Of a stretch of 64,000 bases of DNA, positions 1-7,488 are shown piece by piece. Each line of letters opens with the position of its first letter. Position 1 is the first letter of the stretch. Both the position numbers and the translations under genes were made by a program. The notes under the pieces are model-generated. The model saw only the letters and a program-made list of their open reading frames with translations, did not search any database and was not told where the DNA came from. The stretch is from Anaerohalosphaeraceae bacterium (GTDB lineage: Bacteria; Planctomycetota; Phycisphaerae; Sedimentisphaerales; Anaerohalosphaeraceae), in the NCBI GenBank assembly GCA_037479115.1, contig JBBFLK010000005.1, positions 100,595 through 164,594 of the forward strand. The letters are read 5' to 3'.

Positions 1-313
1 TTCTCAAAAGCTGCTGCTGTTCATTGCTCTCCCCTGGGGCGGCGGGGAAGACTCCTTCGGAGGAGACTACCTGAGCCTGCCCGCCCCCTTCCCGACAGCG
101 CCGCAGAAGCCCCGCCAGCTCCAGAGAGAGTTTTCGTTCGGCCGCCAATTCATTACGAACCGACTCCAGCTCAGCCCGAAGCGTCTGAATCTGCTCTTCC
201 AGGGCCTGCTTTGAATCGTCCGTCGAAACAGCCTTTCCCTTTCGGGCACATCCGGCCAGCAAAAGAATCACCAATCCCCCCCAGCAGACAGATTGAATGG
301 CTCGCTTTGTCAT
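1..313 (-). CDS. Putative lipoprotein with coiled-coil segment, 3' end outside window
   Basis: The reading frame is open from an ATG at 311-313 to the window edge, so at least 104 residues are present and the C-terminus is missing. The first 22 residues form a lipoprotein signal peptide: a basic start (MTKR), a hydrophobic core and a lipobox LAGC with the lipidated Cys at residue 22. Residues about 33-65 are rich in Glu, Leu, Gln and Arg in heptad-like spacing (EEQIQTLRAELESV), suggesting a coiled coil. An AGGA-like ribosome site lies just upstream. It is probably anchored in the outer or inner membrane facing the periplasm. The family is not recognised. Confidence 0.7.
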   Translation of the reverse strand, partial: MTKRAIQSVCWGGLVILLLAGCARKGKAVSTDDSKQALEEQIQTLRAELESVRNELAAERKLSLELAGLLRRCREGGGQAQVVSSEGVFPAAPGESNEQQQLLR

Positions 314-543
314 TGACGAATCCTGTTAATCCGTAGGGCACTCTTCCAGCATTCCTCTCTTTTTTCGTCAATAAACCTCGCATCCTTAAGTAATTATGGC
401 AAATAAGAATCCGAAATCGAAGCCGAAAATCCCCCAAAAACCAAAAAGAATCACGTCAAAACATAATAGATACAAATAGTCTTTTTGTTAGACAAAAACC
501 ATGCAATCCCGGGAATATATCTATTTTCTTGCCATTTAAGAAC
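314..543. other. Intergenic region, no gene seen
   Basis: This AT-rich stretch lies between two reverse-strand genes and holds the 5' region of the lipoprotein. No convincing ORF, hairpin terminator or consensus promoter was seen. Confidence 0.5.
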
Positions 544-765
544 TTACATCAACCCGGAATGAGGGCAGGATTGATTCGGACAAGACATGCAGCCTGGTTT
601 GGCGGGAGAAACGGACTCTTTCACTTGGGCGGAAAACGTGGAAAACTGCTTTTGGGTCTTTTTCGACCCGCAATGTTCACAAACAGGCTTTTGGGCCTCC
701 GAAGACCGAACCAAGACCTCTGTAATCTTCCCGCAGTCCAAACATTTATATTCAAAAATCGGCAT
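544..765 (-). CDS. FmdB-family zinc-ribbon protein
   Basis: 73 residues. The N-terminus MPIFEYKCLDCG is the signature of the FmdB/CxxC_CxxC_SSSS family, with a zinc ribbon of two knuckles (CLDCG near residue 8, CEHCG near 31). The start is set by MPIF at 763-765 with an AAGGA site eight bases before it; a longer frame upstream would add 20 unrelated residues. The C-terminus carries extra cysteines (CMSCPNQSC), possibly a second small metal site. These proteins are named from formamidase operons but their function is generally unknown; a regulatory or metal-handling role is only a guess. It diverges from rex. Confidence 0.85.
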   Translation of the reverse strand: MPIFEYKCLDCGKITEVLVRSSEAQKPVCEHCGSKKTQKQFSTFSAQVKESVSPAKPGCMSCPNQSCPHSGLM

Positions 766-950
766 TGGCAGTCCTTTCTTTTTGGATAAGGCATTTACTC
801 TATTCTTTCGCGGCAGGTTCGTCAAGAAACTCCCCGCCGGAACGGCTGAATCCCGGATTCATCCTGTTTAAAGTAGGCCTTTTTGTGATGCACGACAGAT
901 TATTTCCTTTGATTGTTGTGAAAAACTTTTGATTTATTGAGACAAAGTGA

Positions 951-979
951 TTGACGAATTGTTTTTTTTACGCTATATT
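951..979 (+). promoter_or_regulatory. Sigma-70 type promoter of the rex-hydrogenase operon
   Basis: A -35 box TTGACG at 951-956 and a -10 box TATATT at 974-979 are separated by exactly 17 bases. The expected transcription start is near 986, just before the Rex operator. Confidence 0.75.
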
Positions 980-990
980 GCGGCTGTCGT

Positions 991-1008
991 TTGTGAATGT
1001 GAGCACAA
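991..1008 (+). promoter_or_regulatory. Rex operator (autoregulatory)
   Basis: The 18-base site TTGTGAATGTGAGCACAA is an inverted repeat with perfect outer arms TTGTG/CACAA. It matches the known Rex consensus TTGTGAA-N4-TTCACAA except for two bases in the right arm. It lies about 20 bases before the rex start codon and overlaps the likely early transcribed region, a position where bound Rex would block transcription. Rex releases DNA when NADH is high. Confidence 0.8.
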
Positions 1009-1027
1009 ATAAAATTCCGTAGGGAAG

Positions 1028-1642
1028 ATGAAGTACCGCAGGATTCCAGACGAAACCATTCAGCGGCTGCCCATGTATCTGCGGGCTTTCTCACTACTGG
1101 AAGGCGAAAAAGAGCTCACTGTCTGCAGCCGGCAGCTGGCTGTGCGGCTCGGACTGAACCCCCATCAGATTCGCAAAGACCTGTCTTACTTCGGAAACTT
1201 CGGAAGACGCGGCGTCGGCTATCCCGTCCAGACTACCGCCCAGCGCATTCGGCACATTCTCAAACTGGACAAAACCCAGAAGACGGCTCTCGTGGGCGCC
1301 GGACGGCTCGGAACCGCGCTGGTAGCCTATCCGGGCTTTTCCTCCTTCAACCTCGAAATCGCCGCCGTCTTTGACAATGACCCCAAAAAAATCGGAAAGA
1401 AAATCGGTCATCTGACCATTGAAAGCGCCGCCCGTCTGGCCGGACTGAAAAAACGAAATATCCATCTGGCCATCCTGGCCGTGCCGGCCGATGCCGCTCA
1501 GTCTGTCACAGAAAAACTCGTCAAGGCCGGGGTTCGCGGACTGCTGAATTTTTCGCCCGGACGCCTGAAAGTCCCGGCCTCCGTCAAAAAAATCGACATC
1601 GACCTGGCTTCCCAGCTGAGTATATTGCCTTATTATTTGTAA
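1028..1642 (+). CDS. rex: Redox-sensing transcriptional repressor Rex
   Basis: 204 residues, normal for Rex. Residues 1-80 form the winged helix with the family signature IPDETIQRLPMYLRAF and the segment HQIRKDLSYFGNFGRRGVGY. Residues 88-200 form a Rossmann fold with the NAD(H)-binding loop VGAGRLGTALVAYPGF and an acidic residue at the end of the second strand (VFDNDP). Rex is a homodimer that represses anaerobic and fermentative genes and dissociates on NADH binding. It is first in the operon with hydBGDA (34-base gap) and has its own operator upstream. The Shine-Dalgarno AGGG is only three bases from the ATG, slightly tight. Confidence 0.95.
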   Translation: MKYRRIPDETIQRLPMYLRAFSLLEGEKELTVCSRQLAVRLGLNPHQIRKDLSYFGNFGRRGVGYPVQTTAQRIRHILKLDKTQKTALVGAGRLGTALVAYPGFSSFNLEIAAVFDNDPKKIGKKIGHLTIESAARLAGLKKRNIHLAILAVPADAAQSVTEKLVKAGVRGLLNFSPGRLKVPASVKKIDIDLASQLSILPYYL

Positions 1643-1676
1643 ACAGGAACATGCAGAACAACAGGAACCCAAAACC

Positions 1677-2720
1677 ATGAGCGTACTGAAATTCACCCCC
1701 AAGCAGTTCGATGACTTCGTTTCGACCCTGCTCAAAACCGGTCGACCCGTCATGGCTCCCCAGGCCAAAAACGGCCGCTTTGCCTTCGGCCCTCTGGCCT
1801 CCGCCGCCGACCTGCGGCTCGATTACGACGTGACTATCCTTCCCCCGAAAAAATACGTTCTTCCGCAGGTGGAAACACTTCTTGAATTTGAAGTCTGCGG
1901 CCCCTGCCGTTCTGTTCAGGAAGGCGAGCCGATGATTTTGCTCGGCGTGCACCCCTACGACCTGGCCGCCATCCTTCAGATGGATGAACTGTTCCGTCAG
2001 GGACAATACGACAAACACTATATGGACCGGCGCTGTCAGATTACCATTATCGCCCTCGATGTTGTCACCCCCAGCGCCAACGTCTTTGCCTCTTCCATGG
2101 GCACCGCCACCGTCACCAGCGGCTATGATATCCTTCTGACCGTCCTCAAAGACGGCTCGATTCTGGCCGATGCCGCCACCGCCAAAGGGCAGGAGCTCAT
2201 CCGGCTGGCCGGTTCAGCCGTCCCCGCCTCCGAGGCCGATTTGCTGGCCCGCAAGGCTGTTTGGGAACACAACAACGCCGTGCTGAACAAACATATTCTG
2301 CTGTGCAAACCCTCCCTGCTCCCCAAAGTCCTTGAACAAAGCTACAACCATCCCGTCTGGGAGGAAAAAGCACGGCTGTGCTATTCCTGCGGCTCCTGCA
2401 ATCAGGTTTGTCCGACGTGCTACTGCTTTGATGTGCAGGACCGCGTAAACTGGGACCTGAAAACCGGATACCGCTTCCGAGCCTGGGACGGCTGCCTGCT
2501 GGAAAATTTCGCCACGGTCGCAGGCAATCACAACTTCCGCAAAGACAGGGCCGCCCGCTACCGTCACCGGCTCTATCGAAAAGGCAAATACGTGCCCGAA
2601 AAAATCGGCGGGCAAATCGCCTGTGTCGGCTGCGGGCGATGCATCTCCGCCTGTACGGCCAAAATCGCCAACCCCGTCGAAGTGTACAATCGTCTTCTGC
2701 AGGATACAAAACTCGGCTGA
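1677..2720 (+). CDS. hydB: Group 3b-type [NiFe] hydrogenase (sulfhydrogenase) beta subunit, Fe-S protein
   Basis: 347 residues. Two ferredoxin-type clusters are visible: CYSCGSCNQVCPTC near residue 235 and CVGCGRCISAC near residue 315, both CxxCxxCxxxC. The N-terminal part resembles the HydB/anaerobic sulfite reductase A family (segment LGVHPYDLAAIL near 100). In cytoplasmic heterotetrameric hydrogenases this subunit carries electrons between the flavin subunit and the hydrogenase core. Gene order beta-gamma-delta-alpha is the classic order of group 3b enzymes, also known as sulfhydrogenases. The hyd names follow that nomenclature and are unrelated to [FeFe]-hydrogenase maturases. Co-transcription with rex is likely. 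Confidence 0.9.
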   Translation: MSVLKFTPKQFDDFVSTLLKTGRPVMAPQAKNGRFAFGPLASAADLRLDYDVTILPPKKYVLPQVETLLEFEVCGPCRSVQEGEPMILLGVHPYDLAAILQMDELFRQGQYDKHYMDRRCQITIIALDVVTPSANVFASSMGTATVTSGYDILLTVLKDGSILADAATAKGQELIRLAGSAVPASEADLLARKAVWEHNNAVLNKHILLCKPSLLPKVLEQSYNHPVWEEKARLCYSCGSCNQVCPTCYCFDVQDRVNWDLKTGYRFRAWDGCLLENFATVAGNHNFRKDRAARYRHRLYRKGKYVPEKIGGQIACVGCGRCISACTAKIANPVEVYNRLLQDTKLG

Positions 2721-2756
2721 CAGTGCCGAATGCTGAATCATTAAGGAGAAACAGAT

Positions 2757-3593
2757 ATGTGTGAATGCTGCAGCGGCCATCCGGACATCTACCTGCCCCA
2801 GATGGCCACCATTACCAAACGCCGGATGCTCAACGGAACCGAACTGTTCCTGCATCTGGAAATGGATTCCGGAGAAGACCTCCAATACAAACCCGGACAA
2901 TTCGTCGAAGTCTCTCTGGCCGGCATCGGAGAGGCGCCGATTTCCATCTCCTCCTCGCCCACCCAGAAAGGACTCGAATTGGTCGTCCGCAACGTCGGCA
3001 GTCTCACCAAAGCCATCCACAAACTTCAGGTCGGCGATAAACTGGGCATCCGGGGCCCTTACGGAACAACCTACCCCATCGAAGAAGCCAAAGGCAAAGA
3101 TTTGGTCTTTATCTGCGGCGGCATCGGGTTGGTTCCCCAGCGCTCGTTCATCCGCTACGCCCTCGACCACCGGAGCGACTACGGAAAAATCATCGTCCTG
3201 ATCGGCACCAAGTGCTATTCCATGCGGCTGTTCCGCGAGGAAATCGCCCTCTGGCAGGAACGCAGGGACATGACTGTGCTGGAAACCATCGATGAGGCCC
3301 ACGACTGCTGGGACGGCAACGTCGGCGTCGTCACCACCCTGATCCCCAAGATTGAAAACGAACTGCCCGGCAGTCTGGTGCTGATCTGCGGACCGCCGAT
3401 TATGTACAAATTTGTCCTGATTTCCCTGGCCGAAGCGCAAGTCCCCGAGGAAAACATCTATGTCAACCTCGAACGCCGGATGAAATGCGGCGTCGGCAAG
3501 TGCGGCCATTGTCAGATTAACGATAAATACGTCTGTCAGGATGGGCCGGTGTTCCGCTACAGCGACCTGGCCCTCGTACCGGAGGCCATCTAA
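2757..3593 (+). CDS. hydG: Group 3b-type [NiFe] hydrogenase gamma subunit, FAD/NAD(P)-binding
   Basis: 278 residues, of the ferredoxin-NADP reductase-like family with a C-terminal 2Fe-2S site. Residues 15-100 are the FAD barrel, with a PISISSSP flavin-binding motif. Residues 118-235 are the NAD(P) domain (FICGGIGLVPQRSF and LICGPPIMYKF). The cysteine motif CGVGKCGHC lies near residue 243 with a later Cys (YVCQDGP). This subunit exchanges electrons with NAD(P)H. A strong AAGGAG site precedes the ATG. The stop overlaps the hydD start by one base (TAATG), implying translational coupling. Confidence 0.92.
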   Translation: MCECCSGHPDIYLPQMATITKRRMLNGTELFLHLEMDSGEDLQYKPGQFVEVSLAGIGEAPISISSSPTQKGLELVVRNVGSLTKAIHKLQVGDKLGIRGPYGTTYPIEEAKGKDLVFICGGIGLVPQRSFIRYALDHRSDYGKIIVLIGTKCYSMRLFREEIALWQERRDMTVLETIDEAHDCWDGNVGVVTTLIPKIENELPGSLVLICGPPIMYKFVLISLAEAQVPEENIYVNLERRMKCGVGKCGHCQINDKYVCQDGPVFRYSDLALVPEAI

Positions 3594-4339
3594 TGAGCAA
3601 ACCGCGCGTAGCTATTTTCGATTTCGCCTGCTGTGAAGGCTGCCAGCTGCAGATTGTCAACCTCGAAGAAGAAATTCTGGATTTGATTAACGTCGTGGAC
3701 GTCGTGGAATGGCGGGAAGCCATGAGCGAGCAGAGCCACGACTACGACATCGCCATTGTGGAGGGCTCCATTACCCGGCATGAAGATGAGCTCCGCCTGC
3801 AGGTCATCCGCAGCCGCTGCAAGATTCTCATTGCCCTCGGCTCCTGCGCCACCATCGGCGGTGTCAACAAAATCAAAAACAATTTCGACCTCAACGACGT
3901 CAAAGAGTGCGTGTACGGCAAAGACGCCAAGATGCCGCACTTGAATACCGACATGACCAAAGCCGTCGACGAAGTGGTGCCCGTCGATGCCTATATCCAC
4001 GGCTGTCCCATCGACCGCAAAGAGTTCGGCACCGTCATTCGCGCCCTGCTGCTGGGCAAGCGCCCGCCGATTCCGGACTATCCCGTCTGCGTCGAATGCA
4101 AGGCCAAAGAAAACGTCTGCCGATACGAGTACAACGAAATCTGTCTGGGACCGATTATCCGGGCCGGCTGCGGCGCCCGATGTCCGTCCTTCAATTTCCG
4201 CTGCTTCGGATGCCGCGGGTATGTGGACCATCCCAATGTCGAAGCGGCCAAAGAAGTCATGGACAAATACGGTCTGACCGTTGAAGACCTCAAACAAAAA
4301 ATGACCCTCTTCGGAAGCAAACAAGGACATACACTATGA
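3593..4339 (+). CDS. hydD: Group 3b-type [NiFe] hydrogenase delta (small) subunit
   Basis: 248 residues. It belongs to the NADH:ubiquinone oxidoreductase 20 kDa-like small-subunit family. The proximal cluster motif CCEGCQLQ is near residue 14, with further ligands in ALGSCATIGG (about 82) and HGCPIDRKEF (about 138). A C-terminal part rich in Cys (CVECKAKENVC, CGARCPSFNFRCFGCRG) supplies the medial and distal clusters. It relays electrons from the NiFe site to hydB/hydG. No Tat signal is present, so the enzyme is cytoplasmic. Its stop overlaps the hydA start by four bases (ATGA). Confidence 0.92.
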   Translation: MSKPRVAIFDFACCEGCQLQIVNLEEEILDLINVVDVVEWREAMSEQSHDYDIAIVEGSITRHEDELRLQVIRSRCKILIALGSCATIGGVNKIKNNFDLNDVKECVYGKDAKMPHLNTDMTKAVDEVVPVDAYIHGCPIDRKEFGTVIRALLLGKRPPIPDYPVCVECKAKENVCRYEYNEICLGPIIRAGCGARCPSFNFRCFGCRGYVDHPNVEAAKEVMDKYGLTVEDLKQKMTLFGSKQGHTL

Positions 4340-5643
4340 GCGCCAATATCCAGATTAACGTTCATCACGTCACCCGCCTTGAAGGGCACGGCAATATCGT
4401 CGTCAACATCCGAAACGGCACCATCGAAAAGTGCCAGTGGCAGGTCCCGGAGGCCCCGCGCTTCTTCGAAGCCATGGTCCGCGGACGACGCTGGGATGAT
4501 ATTCAAACCATCGTCAGCCGAATCTGCGGCATCTGCTCGATCACCCACTCGCTGGCCTCCACCAAGGCCGTCGAAGATGCCCTCGGGCTGCAGGTCTCCG
4601 AACAGACCGACATGCTCCGCATCCTGATGCACTACTCCGAACAGCTCCAGAGCCATACGCTTCACGTCGGCTATCTGGTCGCCCCGGACCTGTTCGGCGA
4701 AAAATCCGTTGTGCCGCTGGTCGGCAAGGCCCCTGACGCCGTCAAAAAAATCATCAAGGCCCACCGCATCGCCAACCAGTGGTCGGACCTGCTGGCCGGC
4801 CGAACTACCCACCCGGTTACACTCACGCCGGGGGGGATGACCAAAATCCCCACCGCTCAGGAGCTAAAAGACCTCCAGAAAACCCTCAAAGAGGCCGTTC
4901 CGGATTTGGTCGCCATCTGCGAAGTAGTCCACAGCGTCGCCGACCGGATGCCCGCCTTTGAGCGGCCCACCGAATACATCTCGCTCCGGCAGGACAATCC
5001 GCCGACCTATACCTTCTATCACGGCGATATCGTCTCCAGCGACGGCTACGGCCCTGTTCATATTCGCGACTGGGAAAGCGTCGCCAACGAATATGTCAGC
5101 CCCCAGTCCACGGCCAAATGGTGCCGCTGGCACCGCGATTCCTACGCCGTCGGCGCCCTGGCACGCTTCAACAACAACGGCCATCTGCTCAGTCCGCTGG
5201 GCAAAAAAGTCGCCGACATGTTCGGCCTTAAAAAAGGCTGCTGCAACCCGTTTATGAACAACGTCGCCCAGCTGGCCGAGGCCGCCCACGTCGTCGAGGC
5301 AAGCATTGAGCTGATTGACAAACTCCTGACCAAGGGCCTCAAAGAGGAAAAGGTCAAGGTTACGCCGCGAGCCGGACGCGGCAGCGGCTGCGTTGAAGCC
5401 CCGCGCGGCATCCTCTTCCACACCTACGAATTCAACAAAAAAGGCGAATGCATTGCGGCCAATATCTGCATTCCGACCAACCAGAACCACGCGAACATCC
5501 AGAAGGATTTCGAAAAATTCGTGCCTGAATACATGCATCTGGGCGAAGACGGCCTTCGGCACGGGATGGAAATGCTTGTCCGCTCCTACGACCCCTGCAT
5601 CTCCTGTTCAACCCACATGCTCAATGTCACCTTCGTCAAATAA
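4336..5643 (+). CDS. hydA: Group 3b-type [NiFe] hydrogenase alpha (large, catalytic) subunit
   Basis: 435 residues. The NiFe site ligands are present: N-terminal RICGICSITH near residue 61 (L1 motif) and C-terminal DPCISCSTH near 419-427 (L2 motif). Eight residues (MLNVTFVK) follow the final His and would be removed by the maturation endopeptidase after nickel insertion; a candidate protease is encoded 145 bases downstream. The enzyme oxidises or produces H2 with NAD(P)H. The hypABCDEF maturation genes are not in this window. Assignment to group 3b rests on subunit order and the lack of export signals. Confidence 0.93.
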   Translation: MSANIQINVHHVTRLEGHGNIVVNIRNGTIEKCQWQVPEAPRFFEAMVRGRRWDDIQTIVSRICGICSITHSLASTKAVEDALGLQVSEQTDMLRILMHYSEQLQSHTLHVGYLVAPDLFGEKSVVPLVGKAPDAVKKIIKAHRIANQWSDLLAGRTTHPVTLTPGGMTKIPTAQELKDLQKTLKEAVPDLVAICEVVHSVADRMPAFERPTEYISLRQDNPPTYTFYHGDIVSSDGYGPVHIRDWESVANEYVSPQSTAKWCRWHRDSYAVGALARFNNNGHLLSPLGKKVADMFGLKKGCCNPFMNNVAQLAEAAHVVEASIELIDKLLTKGLKEEKVKVTPRAGRGSGCVEAPRGILFHTYEFNKKGECIAANICIPTNQNHANIQKDFEKFVPEYMHLGEDGLRHGMEMLVRSYDPCISCSTHMLNVTFVK

Positions 5644-5668
5644 CTGTTTTGGACAGTCTGGAAAAAAG

Positions 5669-5692
5669 AGCCCCGCATGCCGGGGCTTTTTT
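5669..5692 (+). terminator. Rho-independent terminator after hydA
   Basis: A seven-base-pair GC-rich stem AGCCCCG/CGGGGCT with a five-base loop is followed by six T. It ends the rex-hyd transcript, perhaps incompletely since the protease gene lies just downstream. Confidence 0.85.
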
Positions 5693-5718
5693 ATTGCGCA
5701 GCTCCCTTTTTATCGTCT

Positions 5719-5787
5719 ATAATCCGTGAAATCCTTGTAATCTGTGGTTAAATAAAATCAAACCCGTGTTCATCCGTGGTTAAATAT
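5719..5787. repeat. Degenerate 'ATCCGTG..ATCTGTGGTTAAATA' dispersed-type repeat
   Basis: Two related units lie in tandem: the first about 5719-5755 (AATCCGTGAAATCC then AATCTGTGGTTAAATA), the second about 5764-5787 (CCCGTGTTCATCCGTGGTT). The same word family recurs inverted at 43820-43843. It forms most of the region between the hydA terminator and the maturation protease and abuts its start codon. Confidence 0.6.
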
Positions 5788-6270
5788 ATGGCAAAAGAAA
5801 CCATCGTTATCGGGCTGGGCAATCCGCTGATGGCCGACGAAGGCATCGGGGTGGTCCTGATTGAACGGCTGGAGGCCCTTGCCCGCGAAGGCAAAATCCC
5901 GGGCGCCGACCGCATCCAGTTTTATGACGGAGGCACCGGCGGAATGAACCTGCTCCATGTTCTGGCCGGCCGCCGGAAAGCCGTCCTTATCGACTGTGCC
6001 CGGATGGGAACTGAACCCGGCACTATCCGACGCTTCACCCCCGACCAGGTTCAGACCATAAAACAGCTGGCGCACCTGTCTCTTCACGAAGTCGATATCC
6101 TGAAGGTCCTCGACATCTCCCGGCAATTGGGCGAATGTCCTGAGGAAGTCGTCTTCTTCGGCATTGAACCGCTGGAAATCTGCCAACGCATCGGTTTGTC
6201 ACCGCTCCTGGAAAAACAAATCCCGTACTGCCTGCACTCTATCCTCCGCGACATTGCTCCTGCCTTGTAA
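5788..6270 (+). CDS. Hydrogenase maturation protease (HyaD/HycI family)
   Basis: 160 residues from the ATG at 5788. A GTG at 5776 lies inside the repeat and would add four residues. The family hallmark GLGNPLMADEGIGV is at residues 8-21, with the conserved acidic residue that contacts nickel. A second acidic residue is near 45 (YDGGTGG), and the C-terminal signature GIEPLEI is near 131. These endopeptidases clip the C-terminal tail of the large subunit once Ni is inserted. It is placed directly after hydA, whose tail it presumably cleaves. No good ribosome site is visible because the repeat occupies the leader. A decayed second copy of its C-terminus lies at 7117-7296. Confidence 0.88.
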   Translation: MAKETIVIGLGNPLMADEGIGVVLIERLEALAREGKIPGADRIQFYDGGTGGMNLLHVLAGRRKAVLIDCARMGTEPGTIRRFTPDQVQTIKQLAHLSLHEVDILKVLDISRQLGECPEEVVFFGIEPLEICQRIGLSPLLEKQIPYCLHSILRDIAPAL

Positions 6271-6380
6271 AAGCACTCTGCTGCTGCTCCTGCCCCTTCT
6301 GAAACCGGTGATTTCACGTCCCTTCTCTCCGCCGTCCCCCTTCCCCTGGGCCGCCGTTTCCAGTCTTTATCCTGCAGGTT

Positions 6381-6408
6381 CTTGTCCCTCCCGTGCAGGC
6401 GGGAACCC
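6381..6408 (-). repeat. REP-like short repeat, copy 1
   Basis: Read on the reverse strand it is GGGTTCCCGCCTGCACGGG followed by AGGGACAAG. It matches copy 2 at 62473-62500 at about 24 of 28 positions. The arms CCCGCCTGC and GCAGGCGGG make it a partial palindrome. Confidence 0.55.
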
Positions 6409-6547
6409 AGGCCTTTTTACAGCTCGTTTGCCGGATTAGAAACGCGGTTTTCGTTCTTATGAAATAGGCTGGAAATGCTTTAATTCTTAAAAATTCTGAG
6501 ATGTCTGATTATTGATTTGACTTTGCCGAGACTGGATTTTATCCTGC

Positions 6548-6578
6548 TTGTACTTCGCAGCCGAAAACCGTGTATAAT
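6548..6578 (+). promoter_or_regulatory. Possible promoter of the small lipoprotein gene
   Basis: A perfect TATAAT at 6573-6578 is preceded by TTGTAC at 6548-6553, a 19-base spacer, longer than ideal. The leader would be only about 10 bases. Confidence 0.35.
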
Positions 6579-6593
6579 GGAAAGGGTTGCTCC

Positions 6594-6953
6594 ATGAAAA
6601 CAAATCGGTTACACCTTCTCCTTGCCGCAGCCTCAATCTTGCTTCTCAATGGCTGTCAAACATTCCAGACTGCCTCCACGGAAAAATTCGGAGCGGGAGG
6701 AATCCCCGGAGAAAAGTATCGAGTCGGCGGCGGTTACCAGATCCGCTACGTCGCTCCCGAAGCCGGGGTGGTCTATCTGGTCGAACATCGAACCGGAACC
6801 TTGCTGGGTACAGAATCTCTTCGGCGAGGGGATGCCTTTGAATTCTTTCCCACCCCAGAAGTTGTGGAAGGATTCAGACGGGTCGGCATCGAACTGGCCA
6901 GAGGAGAATTTGTGATTTATTTTGTACCCGCCTCTGTCTTGTACCATCGCTGA
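6594..6953 (+). CDS. Small putative lipoprotein, unknown
   Basis: 119 residues. The signal peptide runs to LLLNGC with the modified Cys at residue 21. The mature part is Gly-rich at first (GAGGIPGEKYRVGGG) then appears as a compact beta domain (IRYVAPEAGVVYLVEHRTG, EFVIYFVPAS). The ATG at 6594 follows AAAGGG by eight bases. The family is not recognised. It stands alone between the hydrogenase protease and its decayed copy; its stop borders the region where the pseudogene may begin. Confidence 0.7.
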   Translation: MKTNRLHLLLAAASILLLNGCQTFQTASTEKFGAGGIPGEKYRVGGGYQIRYVAPEAGVVYLVEHRTGTLLGTESLRRGDAFEFFPTPEVVEGFRRVGIELARGEFVIYFVPASVLYHR

Positions 6954-7116
6954 TGCGGTCCGTCTGATGCCGGACCCCGGTATTCGGCTTTTTTCGGAAC
7001 GGAAATCGCAACTTCCTGTTTTTCCTCTCTCCGTACAGACCGACAATTTGGCAGAGATGGAAGGGGAAACCGGCTTTTCCTCAATCCGCTTCCGCCGCTC
7101 CGTTATCCTGCTCTGA

Positions 7117-7296
7117 ATCAAAAATCTCTCTCGCCTTCTTCGGCTGGAGGAATACCATAACAAAGTCATCTACTCAGGGATTGAATCTCTGGAAATCCGT
7201 AAGCAAATGTCCCTGTCAGCCCTGCTGGAAAAGCAAATTTCCTGTTTCCTTGAAACCATCCTTCATGAAATCTCTTCGCCCGCCGCCTCCCAATAA
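7117..7296 (+). pseudogene. Decayed 3' fragment of a second hydrogenase maturation protease
   Basis: A reading frame from 7117 to the TAA at 7294-7296 aligns with the C-terminus of the protease at 5788-6270. Over 32 residues beginning at 7177, 18 are identical, including GIE-LEI, LLEKQI and the spacing to the end of the protein. The preceding part (LSRLL, VIYSG) also aligns with ISRQL and VVFFG with a two-residue indel. An in-frame TGA at 7114-7116 and the absence of the catalytic N-terminal motif show it is non-functional. Weaker resemblance (PDPGIRLF against EPGTIRRF) suggests the remnant may begin near 6957. Confidence 0.7.
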
Positions 7297-7488
7297 ATTC
7301 GCCGCTCAAACCGGAGCGGGAATCTCTTTTGCGGCCCGCTATATCCTGACCCTGATACTGGAAACTGGAGTCTGGCGGCTGGCGGCTGGATATTCCTGTT
7401 TTCCCTTCCAAAAAAGAGAAAAATGAATACAATATTCGAACAATGTGTACAAATAGAAAAACCCTACAATCTAACAGGAGATAAACAC

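Larger units (their letters stand above)
6271..6593. other. Intergenic region with a REP-like element
   Basis: No gene is seen. The stretch 6381-6408 is an inverted copy of a GC-rich element (CCCGTGCAGGCGGG core) that recurs at 62473-62500. The 3' end carries a TATAAT at 6573-6578 close to the next gene. Confidence 0.5.

Noticed and set aside
914..932. Second Rex half-site upstream of the rex promoter (TTGTGAAAAAC)
   Set aside because: Only the left arm matches; the right arm lacks CACAA, so it does not meet the operator pattern.
2214..3509. 431-residue reverse-strand ORF opposite hydB/hydG
   Set aside because: It is the shadow of the hydrogenase genes, which have complete motifs in the forward direction; the reverse translation has no family features.
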